DNA from: Diospyros lotus
Lineage: Eukaryota; Streptophyta; Magnoliopsida; Ericales; Ebenaceae
NCBI RefSeq assembly: GCF_014633365.1
Contig: NC_068338.1
Span: 23,260,616 to 23,324,615, forward strand
DNA: 64,000 nucleotides
Direction: 5' to 3'
Shown here: positions 41,801 to 53,704 of the stretch, piece after piece
Numbering within the stretch: position 1 is the stretch's first letter
How the letters are laid out: each line of letters starts with the position of its first letter
Notes under the pieces: generated by a model
What the model was told of the DNA's origin: nothing
The model's database searches: none
Seen by the model: the letters and a program-made list of their open reading frames with translations, nothing else
Translations under genes and position numbers: made by a program

Positions 41801-43065
41801 TCATCCACAAGCTTTTGGTACCCAAACCACTTTGGGTTCACCATTGTTAGCATAGAGCTCCTCCTTAGGAACCCAAATTTGTTTAAGCTTATGTGAATTA
41901 TTTCTTTCAAAACCTTTGCTTCTAAAATGATACCAATAGCTAGGATGTGAAGCAAAAGATTTTTGTTTCTTTTTTATGAAAATTGTTTGCTTCTTATGTT
42001 TATGCACATTCCTCCTAAAATGAGAATTTTTAGGTATCAAAACATGCTTGGATTCTTGGGGTTTAATATGAGAAATATTATACAGCTTAGTTCCCTTAGG
42101 AATCCATTTCAAATTAGGACCACTAGATGATTTCCTTTTAAAAGGATAACAAAATGCAATGTGGCCTTTCTTGCAGCAGTAAAAGCATTTAACATCATGA
42201 GAGGTCTGTAAAGGTGAGCTTTTGACATTAGCTCTTTGACTATTGAAATTTTGAACACCTAGTTCATGATCACATGAATTTGTAATCTCCTCTTTTAAAA
42301 TAGATCTCTCATTTAATGCACTGTTTGAGGATTTCAATTCAAACTCTTCCAAAACTTTTTCTTTTAAAAATTCTTTATTGGAAGTAATCAAATATTCATT
42401 CTTAAATTTTAAAACTTCCAATTCTTTTGACAATAAATCTAATTTCTTTTGAACAGTTTTATTTTTCAAACATAACTTTTCAAAATTTTCATATAAATCA
42501 TTCAAAGCATTCAATAACTCTTCATTTGAAAAATCATTCTCACTGTCATCATTATAAGCATACGAAAAACTAGACTCATGATCAATATCAATAACAAGAG
42601 TAGAAGTAGAGGTTACCTCCTCTTCTTCATTTACCATGAAAAACATGTTTGAGCTTTCTTCACTAGAGACACGGGAACTTCCTTTCTCCTCCATTTGTTG
42701 ATGATTCAATGAATTTTCAACCTGTGAATTTTCATCAACTTGCTCACAACATTATTAGAAAGATATAATGAATCAAGAGTGTTTAGAATATCTTTAGCAT
42801 TGGAGCATTTAGAAACTTTAACATAAATATCATCACTTAGGGCATGCTGTAAAATATGCATAGCTCTAATATTTAAAAAAAAATTCATTTTATCACGATC
42901 ATCCCATTCCATCTTTGATTTTAAAACAAAACCATTTTCCACAATATACCACAAATAACAATCAATGGATGTCATGAATACACAAATTCTTTTTCTCCAA
43001 AAATCATATAATGAGCCATCAAAATACGGTGCCACATTTATAGAATAACCTTCTTTAAGAGCCAT
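41801..43065 (-). pseudogene. Copia gag remnant with zinc knuckle
   Basis: The first part (43065-42706) starts at an ATG 43 bp after the primer-binding site and has the copia gag N-terminal pattern around PYFDGSLYDFWRKRI. It stops at 42706, and a second frame beginning at 42709 carries on to 41801. The piece normally found between them is missing, so an internal deletion is likely. The second frame is coiled-coil-like (many Lys, Glu, Leu), then has a zinc knuckle CFYCCKKGHIAFC with three residues, not the usual four, before the last Cys. WVPK motifs near the end recall Sirevirus-type gag. Confidence 0.7.
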
Positions 43066-43107
43066 GGATCTCTCCTTAGGTTGTTATACCTTGAAATAAG
43101 GAGTTAG

Positions 43108-43119
43108 GCTCTGATACCA
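43108..43119 (-). other. Primer-binding site of the copia element
   Basis: The minus strand reads TGGTATCAGAGC, complementary to the 3' end of initiator tRNA-Met, three bases inside the 5' LTR. This fixes the element's orientation. Confidence 0.85.
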
Positions 43120-43121
43120 AT

Positions 43122-44679
43122 TGTTAAACCGAGAGGTGCTATGGCACACACCAAGAGGGGGGTGAATTGGCTATTTTAAAAAAGCTTGATAGAAAATCTT
43201 GAAATCCTTTTGATTGAAAATAAAAAATCAATGCAAGTGATGATAATGAAATGCCAGCAATGATAAACAAATCAAATAACACAAGTAATAAAAGAACACA
43301 AAGGGTTTATAGTGGTTCGGCTTAACCCAAGCCTAATCCACTACCTTAGCTCCTCACTAAGGATTTTCAAAACAATCCACTATCAACCCCCTACTCAACC
43401 CAAGTAGGTCTTCTAGTCCTCAACTAGGAAATTTACATACCTCCCAATTAAATGGGCCTTTTAGCTACACAAGCTAGGAAATACAAGAAATGTATAATTA
43501 GAGAGAATCTAAGAAAAGGATCTCTTAGTTACAATGTCTCTCAAGATTAAACAAGGCTTAAATGAATGTATACAGATTTAGATCAAAGCCTTGAAGAGAG
43601 AAAAATACAAAAGTACAAATTTTATAAGCTCGAGTAAAAATGATCTGAACTCTTTAGATCAACTCGTTCCCATCCATTAGCCACTTCTTGATCATCCATG
43701 AGTTATATATATAGGCATCCCAAAAGATTGAAGAGAAATGTAGTCGTTTGTGACCGTTGGGATTTGAAAAATTGGCTGTTGTAAGTTTCTGTGAAACACA
43801 TAGTCGACAGATCAAATAGGTTAGTCGACTATTTCTTCAAATAAAACTAAGGCATAGTCGACAGACAAGAAAGCATAGTCGACTATCTCTAACATAAATT
43901 TCCCATAGTCGACAGGCACATAAACATAGTCGACAGATGCAAAAATATGAAGAGGATTTCGAAATTTATGAACAAATATAGTCGATAGATACCATATCTA
44001 GTCGACAAACTGAACAAGCATAGTCGACTATCCTAGGGCATAGTCGACAGCGCAGAACCACATAGTCGACTATCCATTATGAAAAATTGAAAACTCAACT
44101 GATAACATGTAGAAGCACATTTGATTGATACAAAACATCACCACATATTTACATTTCTTTAGTTTAAGTAAATGTCCTCATTTTATTTAATTTATATTTT
44201 ACCTTCCATTTACTTTAATACATAAATATAAATAAGAAAGTACCCCCCACTTGGATTCAATAAAAATATCTAAAAAATCAAAATCCATAAGAATAAAAAA
44301 GTAGAATTTGGGTTTTAGTAGGAACTTAGGATTTTACGATTTTACCACTTCCAAGATATACACTTTATATTTCTTGAAAAATTCGTTAAAAATCATTTTA
44401 TCACTAATGAATGTTAGCTATTGAATTACCGAGAGTTAGTTTTCTAAAAAGAAAACATTTTTATATATGTCTCCTTATAAGGTGCTAATCTTCCAGACTT
44501 AGAAAAATATAACTTTGAAATCTCGATACTTGAACTTCATTTGGTTTTCATTCTCACAAAGTAATACTTGATATTGAAATTGATTTATGTTGAAAACCAC
44601 AACCTTGATTCATGACTTAGGGATTAAATAAAACATTGTTTTTCATCATCAAAACTAAGTATACAAAAGTAAAACAACA
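43122..44679 (-). repeat. 5' LTR of the copia element
   Basis: The plus-strand edges are TGTTAAACCGAG and AAAACAACA, matching the other LTR. About eleven TAGTCGAC-type motifs lie at 43801-44075. Small substitutions and a few indels separate the two LTRs, for example an extra motif copy near 43927. Confidence 0.85.
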
Positions 44680-46140
44680 TTGTATACCAAAAAAACCCCT
44701 TATGGCATAGGCTATTTCTGTTTCGCATGTGGGTGATAGAAACTGAGTCTTGCATGGTTGATTTTGGTTTTCGTTGTGTATGTTTTATGCTTCCGCTATG
44801 CTATTTTCTGTTGAAAATAAAACCCTTGCATAGATCCACACTGGGTTGGTGTTTATGGCACGCCTTTAGCCACTACCTTTCACTGACATTGAAGGTAAAT
44901 GCAATTATGCAAGGAAGTAAGTTACAGCATGACTAGATAGAATTTAAATGTCAAACATCAAACCTGATTTAATTATGTAAGGAGAAGACCAACAGAGGCT
45001 CCAAAGAGGAGTGGATGGAATGGAAGAAGTGTTTCAACAAAAGAGGTAGAGAAACACCAAGAAAAACATGGGAAGAAACCAGCTAGAATTCATGTAACTG
45101 ACCCATCTAGTGGGATTAAGGTTTGACGTGTTGTTTTTAGGTGTAGATAAAAGGGGAGAAACTTGACCACGTGAACTATAGATTATGCACCGACAAGGAT
45201 GCACAAATCAACCAGAAAATATAGAAAGAAAAAGAAAAACCATTAAAACTAGTAAGAATGGGGTTAACACAACTAACTTGGAAAGTAAGGTTATCAACGC
45301 CATCTAATCTATAGAAAGAAAATGAATAGAAGTTTTATTTTTTGCACGCAGACCCACTAAAGATTTGAAAGGTTATTTGGATAGAATTCAAAATTCTTGA
45401 GAAGGAAAATCATAAATATATGTGATGGAGCGAATATTTTGTTAGTTGAAGAAAAGAGGACCTATACATAGTCTAAATACTTCTGAGGGCAAGTACATCT
45501 CAAATGAAGAGAGTTGAAGGAATCTCATTCTCACACAGACCAATAAAAGATCAAGAGGTAGTCTCCTGCCCCCACCCCACCTCAAAAAAGGTATTGCAGG
45601 AGCAGGAGTAAGTAAAAGGGGGAAAAAATCCTAAACTTTAGCAAAAGCATAATCTTTTTTGTACAATCAAGAAAATAGAGAACAGAGAGAGAGTCACAGT
45701 TTCAATTCTTTTTTCCTTTCATGTCCAATGTGTATCGTTCCCAATTAGAAGCCTAAAGTAGCACATGGATAAAACTGAAATAATGACATATGACTCATAG
45801 AGGTTAGCTATTGGATTAGAATTGAACGACCTTGTGAAGCAAGTAGACTACAGCTATTGAACAAATATCTTACTAGCAACATTATACAAGTATAATCCTC
45901 TTGAAAAGGATGTGACACAACTAAACTGTATTTTCTATATATGACATATAGTCATTCACAAATCATACCTCCAATCACAATATAATGTAAGTTAAACTCA
46001 TTTAGTGATCGACGTAGACACCTTTACTGCAAATTAATCAAGTATAAATGTACTTAACCCAGATCTTCCTATTTCAATTCAAATCCATATCAGACAACAA
46101 TGAAGCCATATGCATGAATTGATAAAACATTTAATGATAG
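44680..46140. repeat. Duplicated host segment, copy 1, right part
   Basis: 45165-45260 matches about 62560-62660 and 45540-45740 matches about 63160-63330. Shared words include AAAACTAGTAARAATGGGGT, TTTAGCAAAA and TTTCATGTCCA. A short RTE-like LINE tail (CATCTAGTGGGATTAAGG) lies at about 45100-45130. No gene was found. With the F-box copies on the left of each segment, this supports a tandem segmental duplication. Confidence 0.6.
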
Positions 46141-48099
46141 ATCAATGAAGTAGATGAACCCGATTTCACTATTACAATCCCTTCAAGCATCTTTGACTGC
46201 ATCTGTAAATGGATAAGTACCTGAATTGTTTGCTTGCTGAGAATTGAAGAGAACCTTGAGCAGTACACAAACAACAATCGACCTGCAACAAAAGAAGCCC
46301 ACATGAATGTCAACTAAATCCCCACACTCATGTTGTAGGTCATTCTAATTGAAACAAAAATTCGGATTTCTAGGAGAGGAATTTTGAAGATTACCTATTC
46401 TCTCGAGTTTATGAGGCCATCCATCACAACCACTGTTCTGTAGTGCACAGTGCGGTATATTGCGGTATTATATAAATGCAAGAATGGAGATTGTGAAACG
46501 TGGCAAAGAGTAAGGCTTAGCTAAGAACGATTGTGACAATTGTACGGTCATATTTAGAGCCGTATCATTTAAAAAGAAAGAATCAAAATTGTGAATGAGT
46601 TAGACTTACGTAAGAAAGAGAAGAAAGAGATAGCTGCTTGCTCTGGTGGTTGGTTTTCTCAGCAAGTGTGACTGGCAATCTACAAGGTTTATCTCAAGAC
46701 AGATTCCACCATCTTATCCCATGGGAGACAATACCCAAGCCACTTAGATTGCATTCCCACCAAAAAAAACCTATTCAAGCAAGAGTTCCATTCAATAAGA
46801 AATGGGAGAGAGAGAGAGAGAGAGAGATTCACCATGTGTACCAAGTCCAAGTAAGCTAGTTTTATGCTTACAAAATTATGCACTGCATCCTTAGACTTGG
46901 AAAATCAGCAAAGAAATATATTGATAAAAAGTAATGTTTATTGTGTAAAACCATGAGCTCGTCCAAGAATCAAACACATAACCAGCATGTTGGAACAAGA
47001 ATCTTAACGACTTATTATAAACTTCAGCTACTTTAACCATATGCTCTATCAAGGTCAGGATTTATCATCCTTCACATTGTCTAAAAGTGACAACTTAAAA
47101 GGTTTTTTGAGTTGTCTTTTGGGAATTAACATTTATACAAATGCCAAACCCACGCCAAAAGAAGATTTAAATTTAAAAGTTAAACCTTGCCAACTTTTAA
47201 AGGAGATATACAAAGGAACTTCAACATTATTTATGAAGTGGAGTAGGAATATGCACTTAAGAAATTCTTTGTAGACATGGTCACAAGTTTGGAGTAAACA
47301 TGGATAACCATTATCCCACGCAACATCATTAAGCCTAAATACACATAGACATAGTCTTACACGTGTGTGCTTTCTTGTTTGTAGATATTTATACGTGCAA
47401 AATTTTAAACACAATGAGTAAAAGACTTTCATTTTAAATCATTTACAGAGATGCCCATTATACAGATCTAACAACTATACCAGAAAATGTCCTATAATAA
47501 CCATGAGCACTTTAAATGCTTTGTTAGCCAACTTTTCATCCTAGAGCCTCTTAATCGGTGAACTAGTAGTTCACGCCAAATGCCTAGGATAACACAAAGA
47601 CAAATGTTTATGATAGTTTATGATATAGTTGAAAGTGAATTGACTAGGTAAAAAGTTCAAAATCAAGTGTCATCAAATAGTTGGTCAACAGGGAAAAGTT
47701 TGCATCTCTTCTATGTAACATCAAGCGTGAAGTAAGAACATATTCTCCATCAAACTGGATAGATTTATCTAAGTAAAACAAGAATGTGTGCTAAATAGTG
47801 TGTATCAATTGTCCCATCTATAATACAAATTAATTAAATTCGTTATTTCCCTCATACAAGAAAATGACAAAATAACTAAAATATCAAAAAGAGATCGTCT
47901 ACAATTAAGAACTCTTCACGTCTCTACGAGATTAAGTAATGGAACATCCAAAACTACTTGGAAGACTAGCCGTAACAAGAAAAGGTGGGTAAGTTAAGCA
48001 CGAGAAAATACCAAGAAAACCACTCAACAAAAGAAAAAAAATAAACAAATTGAAAACTCAACCAAAAACATATATCAAGAAAAGCAACCATTAACCGTA
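46141..48099. other. Intergenic, no supported gene
   Basis: Only short frames without domains. A (GA)n run lies at 46804-46828. Confidence 0.4.
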
Positions 48100-48800
48100 C
48101 GAAACATTGCTTATTGAAATTATATCCATTCAAGAGCCTACATAAGAGGACGTACATGGCAGCAATATAGAAAGGAAAATATAATAAAAATAACAAGATA
48201 GTTAAAAGAGTAATATGCAAGTAGGGAAAGGCGATAGAGATAAAGTAGTACTCGTGAAGAAGATCCTGGACCTGAATTCAACCTCAAGAAGAATATCTTC
48301 AACATCTTTGATCTTCCTGTTGTGATTGATAATCGAAAATTCCCGTATAATCGAGACACTTGATTGGATCCGTGCTCGGTATCAGTAAATTCCATCGAAA
48401 TTTTGTAGATGTTTACATCCCCGGAGGAGTTTGGATTCCTGCGTTCCACGGAAAGAGATTTAGGGCTGTGGAATTGAACAACGAGACAGTAATATGCACG
48501 AGGAGTTAAAAAGAAGAGATTAAGGAAGCGGATTCGTTGCCTCCTCGGAATCGGAACGGACTACTTCCTACTTTGTTCGTTGATTCTTCCCCTCCGCATT
48601 CTCTGTCTCTCGTGCGGGGACGCCGCCGCCATCGAACCAAACCATCTCATGATTCCGATCCGCGCTCGCACGTCGGCCATTGTCTACTTCATTCATCTCC
48701 TCCTTTCCTTTGTTGGTGGAAGACGGTGGAAAATATTTTCTCCCGGGAGAATGAGGGAGGGAAAGTAATTACCCCGGGCCGGGTCGGGTCGGCCCCCTGA
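48100..48800 (-). other. Possible 5' end of an unidentified minus-strand gene
   Basis: Base composition becomes more GC-rich here than in the surroundings, as at a promoter and first exon. A minus-strand frame starts at 48449 (MERRNPNSSGDVNIYKI and on) and stays open to 48138, but I recognise no domain and the later part is hydrophobic and low in quality. A typical pyrimidine-rich leader precedes it. It may be a 5' UTR exon, a decayed gene, or chance. Confidence 0.25.
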
Positions 48801-49072
48801 TGCCTCGTTATGTCATTCTATTGATATTATAAATTTATAATAATTTATTATGTATTTAAATTTTAAATGCATGATCATTAGTGAAGATAATTTTTTATAA
48901 CTCAAGAGTTTGTGTTGTTGTCATCTAATTTATCGTTTTTTCTATAAACAACTCTTCAAAACTAATTATTCGATCTACAAAATGTAAGTGCAAAATTCTA
49001 TGTTAATTCGTGTGAGAGTTGTAAGATTGATTATTTTAAAGTGTTGAGTTAAAAGAAAATTAATTTTATTTT

Positions 49073-49390
49073 TAAGTAAATTGCATTTAAACTCTTTATG
49101 ATTTAAATTATTTACAAAAAAATCTCTTATAATTCAAGAATATCTCTAGATGTCTTTATAGTTTATTATTTTTGTTTAAACACATCATTTAAAGATATTT
49201 ATAAATTTTAGCGATTTAAAAATGTCTCAGAAAGTCTTTTATAAATTAATTTTTTTACTTTGATAACTTATTTAAATACATTTTTAAACTGACGAGAGTA
49301 TTTAAATAAAAGAAGTAAATAATCCTAAATTATAGAGACACCTAGAGGTATTTTTAAATTATAAAGAGTTTACACTTAAATGACCCTAGA
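49073..49390. mobile_element. Imperfect inverted-repeat element (MITE-like)
   Basis: The left arm (about 49085-49170) contains ATTTAAACTCTTTATGATTT and ATCTCTAGATGTCT. The right arm (49325-49385), read in reverse, contains GTAAACTCTTTATAATTT and ACCTCTAGGTGTCT. The arms pair imperfectly around a 150 bp AT-rich centre. No target duplication was established. The rest of 48800-50280 is AT-rich, without a gene. Confidence 0.45.
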
Positions 49391-50284
49391 CGGTAAGAGT
49401 TTTAAATATAATTATATTTTAATTTTCTTATATTTTCAATCACATATATTGATTACTGTCAATTTTCACTAATGAAATGTTAATATAGTAGAATAATCTT
49501 GTCATATTATAAACCCAATTAACATTTATTTATTCAATTTCTCCTTTGATCTTTTCCAAGTTTCAATTTTAGATGGAGAAGGTTTGTTTACAAAGAAGTG
49601 TTAAATAATATTTTTATTTGAGTTAAAATGTATTTTTAATGGATGGGTCAAGCTTAGATGGATGGAGTGGTGAGGTGAAAAAAAAAAAAAAAAACCAAAT
49701 TTTGTTGATTGAACTTATGATATGGCATAGCAAATGTGAAGATTTCATTTTTAGTCAAATTTAGCGATAATTAGTGTGAGTGACTGAAAATATAACAAAA
49801 TCAAAATATAATAACTAATTTACAGTAAATCTGATTAAATGACATTTTGGTAACTTACTCCTCAATTTCTATAATAAGGGTGAGTAATTGAATTTTGCAC
49901 TTATTCTTCCCACCATTGGGTTTGATCATCATTAATTATTGTAATTTCAAGGTAAACTTCCTAATATCAACAACGACGATATCTTTTGATAAAATTATTA
50001 CTTAAAAGGTTCAATAATAAGAATCACACTATAATTCAATTGAGGGTCTACATTCAATAAATGCTTTTAGTTTTGATTAGAATCCTATCTCAGAAAGAAC
50101 AGCAGCAAGAAGTAAGCTCATGTGGATAATTATTCTATTCCACCATCCTTCACCATAACCATACAAACATACTATTATACGGGATTCTTCACAATACAAA
50201 AACAACTTAAATCTCTACAGACACAGACACGCCACAAGGGTCATAATAAGTCACTAGAAAGCTGATTTCACATAATTAATATCT

Positions 50285-50609
50285 ACCATTTTTTTGGCTA
50301 AGACACACGGATCGTCGTTCTGGTCATTGTTTGACTGTTCATCAGCTTGTTCGATTAAAACTGAAGTTGTTTTCCCCATCATGTACCCAGATATTAGCAA
50401 ATGCAATGATAGCACATAAGCATACCTCAACTGTAATTTTTGTTGAGTATATTAACTTTAGGTACAAATGCCTTTTTGACTTTATCAAATCTCTCCACTC
50501 AGTCAGATGGTTACCCAACACGGATCTTCCCTGGTTTCTTAGAATTTGTAATTGGGAAAGTTCTGAAGCTTCATATGCTTTTCAAGAACACTAACAAGTA
50601 TACAAAGCC
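50285..50609 (-). pseudogene. F-box copy 2, C-terminal part
   Basis: The minus strand encodes, over more than one frame, VLEKHMKLQN, then a diverged KIRVG zone, then SLHLLISGYMMGKTTSVLIEQADE. These align with the C-terminal third of the F-box sequence at 28369-29386. Stops and frameshifts are present. The sequence ends exactly at the gypsy insertion, and the matching upstream DNA resumes beyond 59314. Confidence 0.65.
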
Positions 50610-52862
50610 TGTAACCCCCGTATATGGTAATTAAATTAATTTTGGGGTAATTGAATTTAAAAGAATTATTAAAATAAGTTGTTGGGATTAAATAAAAATT
50701 TAATTATATGATTTTATGGAAATAAGAAATTAAGATAATTAATTTTGTTATTTGGGAATTTCTGGAAAGAGAAAAAAATTAAAATAAATTAAGTTGTGTG
50801 ATTTTTAGAAGTTTTGGGCATAACTGTAATTAAATTAGAGGGCGTTTGTGTATTTAATGGAAGTTGTGGGGTGCTGGCGTGAATCGTGGAAGAGGGAAAA
50901 AGTCACCTTAAATATAAGTTAAAACTTATATAGGTTGAATGAGCATGCGGGCGCGAGCGGGCGCGCGCGAGGCAGGCATAGGCGAGGTCGAGGGATCGAA
51001 ACGCGGGGGGGCAGCTGTGCGCGAGGGCTGATTTTTAATCAGCCAAGCACCCCAAAACGACGTCGTTTCGGGGTGAAGGCGGTGGCCGCCCCAGCGCTGC
51101 CACGTGGCCGCGCGCTGGCCACTTCTTTTGGCCGATTTTGGCCGCGATTTAAAGCCCGATTTCGGGCACTTCTTTTGCTCAAACAGTGAGCAAACTTTGG
51201 CAGAAAATTCAGCAGCGTGCGCGACATAAATCTGAGAATTTTGGGGCTTCAAAAATTTAATTAAACTCTGTTTAATCCCTGATTTAATTATCCAGGTATG
51301 TACCTCAACTAGTAATTAATATTCTCTGTGGTTGAAATTTCATTTGGGGCTCAATTTTATTAGTTTTGTCTATAAATGGAATATTGCAGTTGGTATAACG
51401 TTGACCGTGTTTTGTCAAATTGAGCCTAAGATTATCTCCGGAAAGGCAAGTTCTATATACCCTCATTGTCGATTCTTTCGATGTCAATTTATTTGGCCTC
51501 ACTTCGTTAGATTTGGCTGTTAATAAATTATGGAATTTAAACGGTGTGTTTAATAATTTAATTTATTAACCTGGTTTCGAGGGTATTAATCGTTGGTTGC
51601 CTACGGGGGTTTGTATCACCCCCAATCCTATGGGAATGATGTTGTACTCACCCGGGGCTAGGTTCTTAACTGTCGGGTATTATTATGGATTTTCGGTTAT
51701 TTATTGGCTAGAGCGGTTGGGCAGTGGGGGCAAGGGTTAGCCGTTCGGTGACGGTGAAACTGTTGTATGGTCTATTTTAGGCCGTCAGATGGTCTCTCCT
51801 GGTCACTAACCGCTGACCGGTGTCAGGCACTGCTAACCTACTCTACCGTTATGTGATTATAGCATGCTTGATTATTTCATTTTTGTTGCATGGTTTGGTA
51901 TGCACATGGGTTCGGGCTGCATGATGAGATCATCATGATTTGGTTATGCTTGATCACGGACATTCTAGATTGGTCAGGTTGCATCCAGCACGGGCATATG
52001 TATCGCGTGTGATTTACTACGTGGGCGGAGCATGGCTTGATGCCTGGATGTATGGGCGCCTTGTATCACGTTGGTGCTCATTACGCCTTGCATTTTATAT
52101 GCATTACATGGTTACTGGTAGTTATTAGTTCTCGGACGGGAGTACCGTTCCGAGGGAGCCTTTGGCTCGGCTGTCGGGAGTACCGGCAGGGATACGGATG
52201 ACGGGAGTACCGACCCGGGACAGTGCGCACAGGTTTGTGGTGATTTATGTTGCCTTTCAGGGCAGCGACAAGTTGGTATGGGACTTGGGTGCCAGGTGTT
52301 CTATGTGGGCCCCAAAGACCGGTATATGTTTTATTATGCGGCACTATTGCGTTGTTGCGTCACATGACTTGTGTGTACATGTGGGTTTATATTTGGGGTG
52401 ATCTTCTCTTCTGTTTCGTTTACAGCCTTCCTTATTATATAAACTTGCTGAGTCTTGTGACTCACCTTGCTTTCCATCATTCTAGGTAAGGGTAAGGCTA
52501 AAGTCGAGGGCGAGGACCGTGCCACCTAGCAGCCAGCCGTGTCGGTAGGGTGTACAGTTAGCTGCCCCCGTTTTCTCTGATGTTTTGTTAAGAGTTCTGA
52601 CTCTCATTTTTGACTATGCCCGGTTGTTCCTTGTATCTTTTATCGTTGGCACAGGTGTCTGTATATTTTTATATACTCCTTGACTGCTGTTCCAGCAGGG
52701 TACTTGTAGGCGTGCATGTATATTATTTTGCTTCCGCTGTTGTATTTTTCGTATGTATGCATGCCAGGGTATTTTTGTCTTGTGTTTGTTTCTCTTCTCT
52801 CATGTAGGCGCTCTCGTTCGGATAGACCGGGCGGTTGGGATATCCGGGCGGGGTTGCCTACA
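50610..52862 (+). repeat. 5' LTR of the gypsy element
   Basis: 2,253 bp, TG...CA. It is very long for its 4.2 kb interior and has a GC-rich zone at 50940-51180. Open frames in it recur identically in the 3' LTR and have no domain. (G)-run length differs by one base between LTRs near 51004. Confidence 0.95.
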
Positions 52863-52866
52863 ATGT

Positions 52867-52878
52867 TGGTATCAGAGC
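52867..52878 (+). other. Primer-binding site of the gypsy element
   Basis: TGGTATCAGAGC, four bases after the 5' LTR, is complementary to the initiator tRNA-Met 3' end. Confidence 0.95.
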
Positions 52879-52999
52879 GTCATTGAGTCAATTTGGGGGA
52901 CAAGTAACTGTACACCAAGGCTGTTAGGTAGAGTTAGAGTGTCAGGTCGTGTCCTTAATTTCGAAGTGCGTTCTAATTAATTTTGGTTATGTAGGACTC

Positions 53000-53704
53000 A
53001 TGGACGCACGCCGTGGACAAGGTCGTGGTAGACCACCGATGCGAGGTAGAGGGCACCTTGTTCCTACTCCTGAGGTACAGGCGACAGATACAGGAGATGA
53101 GAGACAGCCAGGGCCTCCGGGCATGCAGGAGACATTGGCAGGTCTTCTACGGGCTGTAGACGTACTGGCGGCATCTCAGTTACGTCAGGAGCGCAGTCAT
53201 GATGGTAGGACCGCTACGGCCCAGGCGTCACATTCAGGTACACCGGGAGCAGGGGACAGTTCTGATGCCGCATTACTTAAAGACTTTATGGCCCTACGTC
53301 CACCAGAGTTTAGTGGAGGTGCCGACACGACAGAGGCCGAGGATTGGCTATTGGCTGTGGAGAAGCATCTACGATCTATAGGCTGTGCAGAGGCCCATAG
53401 AGTTCGACTGGGGACCTTCTTGTTGCGAGGAGACGCCGAACGATGGTGGGAGACCACCAGACAGCGATATGGTGATGGAGGCCCGACATGGGCACAGTTT
53501 GTCGCGGCATTCAATGAGACTTATATACCGGCTTGGGTTAGAGAGCAGAAGGTGTTCGAGTTTGTTGACTTACAGCAGGGAAGGCGTTTGCAGTGTCAAC
53601 CGCCGAGGCAGCTGAGGGCAGTGATATGGTACAATGTATACTTTCTCTTCATGGCCACGATGTACGTGCTTTATTTGATACAGGTTCTACCCACTCTTTC
53701 ATAG
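53000..53704 (+). pseudogene. Truncated gypsy gag
   Basis: Gag would form the particle shell. I chose the ATG at 53000 (MDARRGQGRGR) because the upstream in-frame ATG at 52949 is less typical. The frame has the retrotransposon gag core: RPPEFSGGADTTEAEDWL, then FLLRGDAERWW, then WAQFVAAFNETYIP. Right after FEFVDLQQG (about 53578) it jumps to sequence just before the protease, in a different frame. The second half of gag, with its CCHC zinc knuckle, is missing. The frame then runs on out of phase to 53704. Confidence 0.85.

Larger units (their letters stand above)
36155..44679 (-). mobile_element. Ty1/copia element, Sirevirus-like, decayed
   Basis: Direct LTRs at 36155-37695 (3' LTR in element sense) and 43122-44679 (5' LTR) enclose a 5.4 kb interior in minus orientation. 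The LTRs look about 95% alike by eye and both have a TATATATATAGG box (near 36743 and 43703). A tRNA-Met primer-binding site is at 43119-43108. Gag, integrase-zone and reverse-transcriptase remnants follow in copia order. GGGGGAG boxes recur upstream of the 3' LTR (minus strand, near 37750, 37890 and 38195). Repeated boxes of this kind are, as I recall, a mark of Sireviruses. The coding part is broken in many places. The 5 bp flanks (GAAGG and TTGTA) do not match, so no target duplication is visible. Confidence 0.85.

Noticed and set aside
50926..51252. GC-rich open frames at 50.9-51.3 and 57.35-57.7 kb as genes
   Set aside because: They are the same positions in the two gypsy LTRs and have no protein family match that I recognise.
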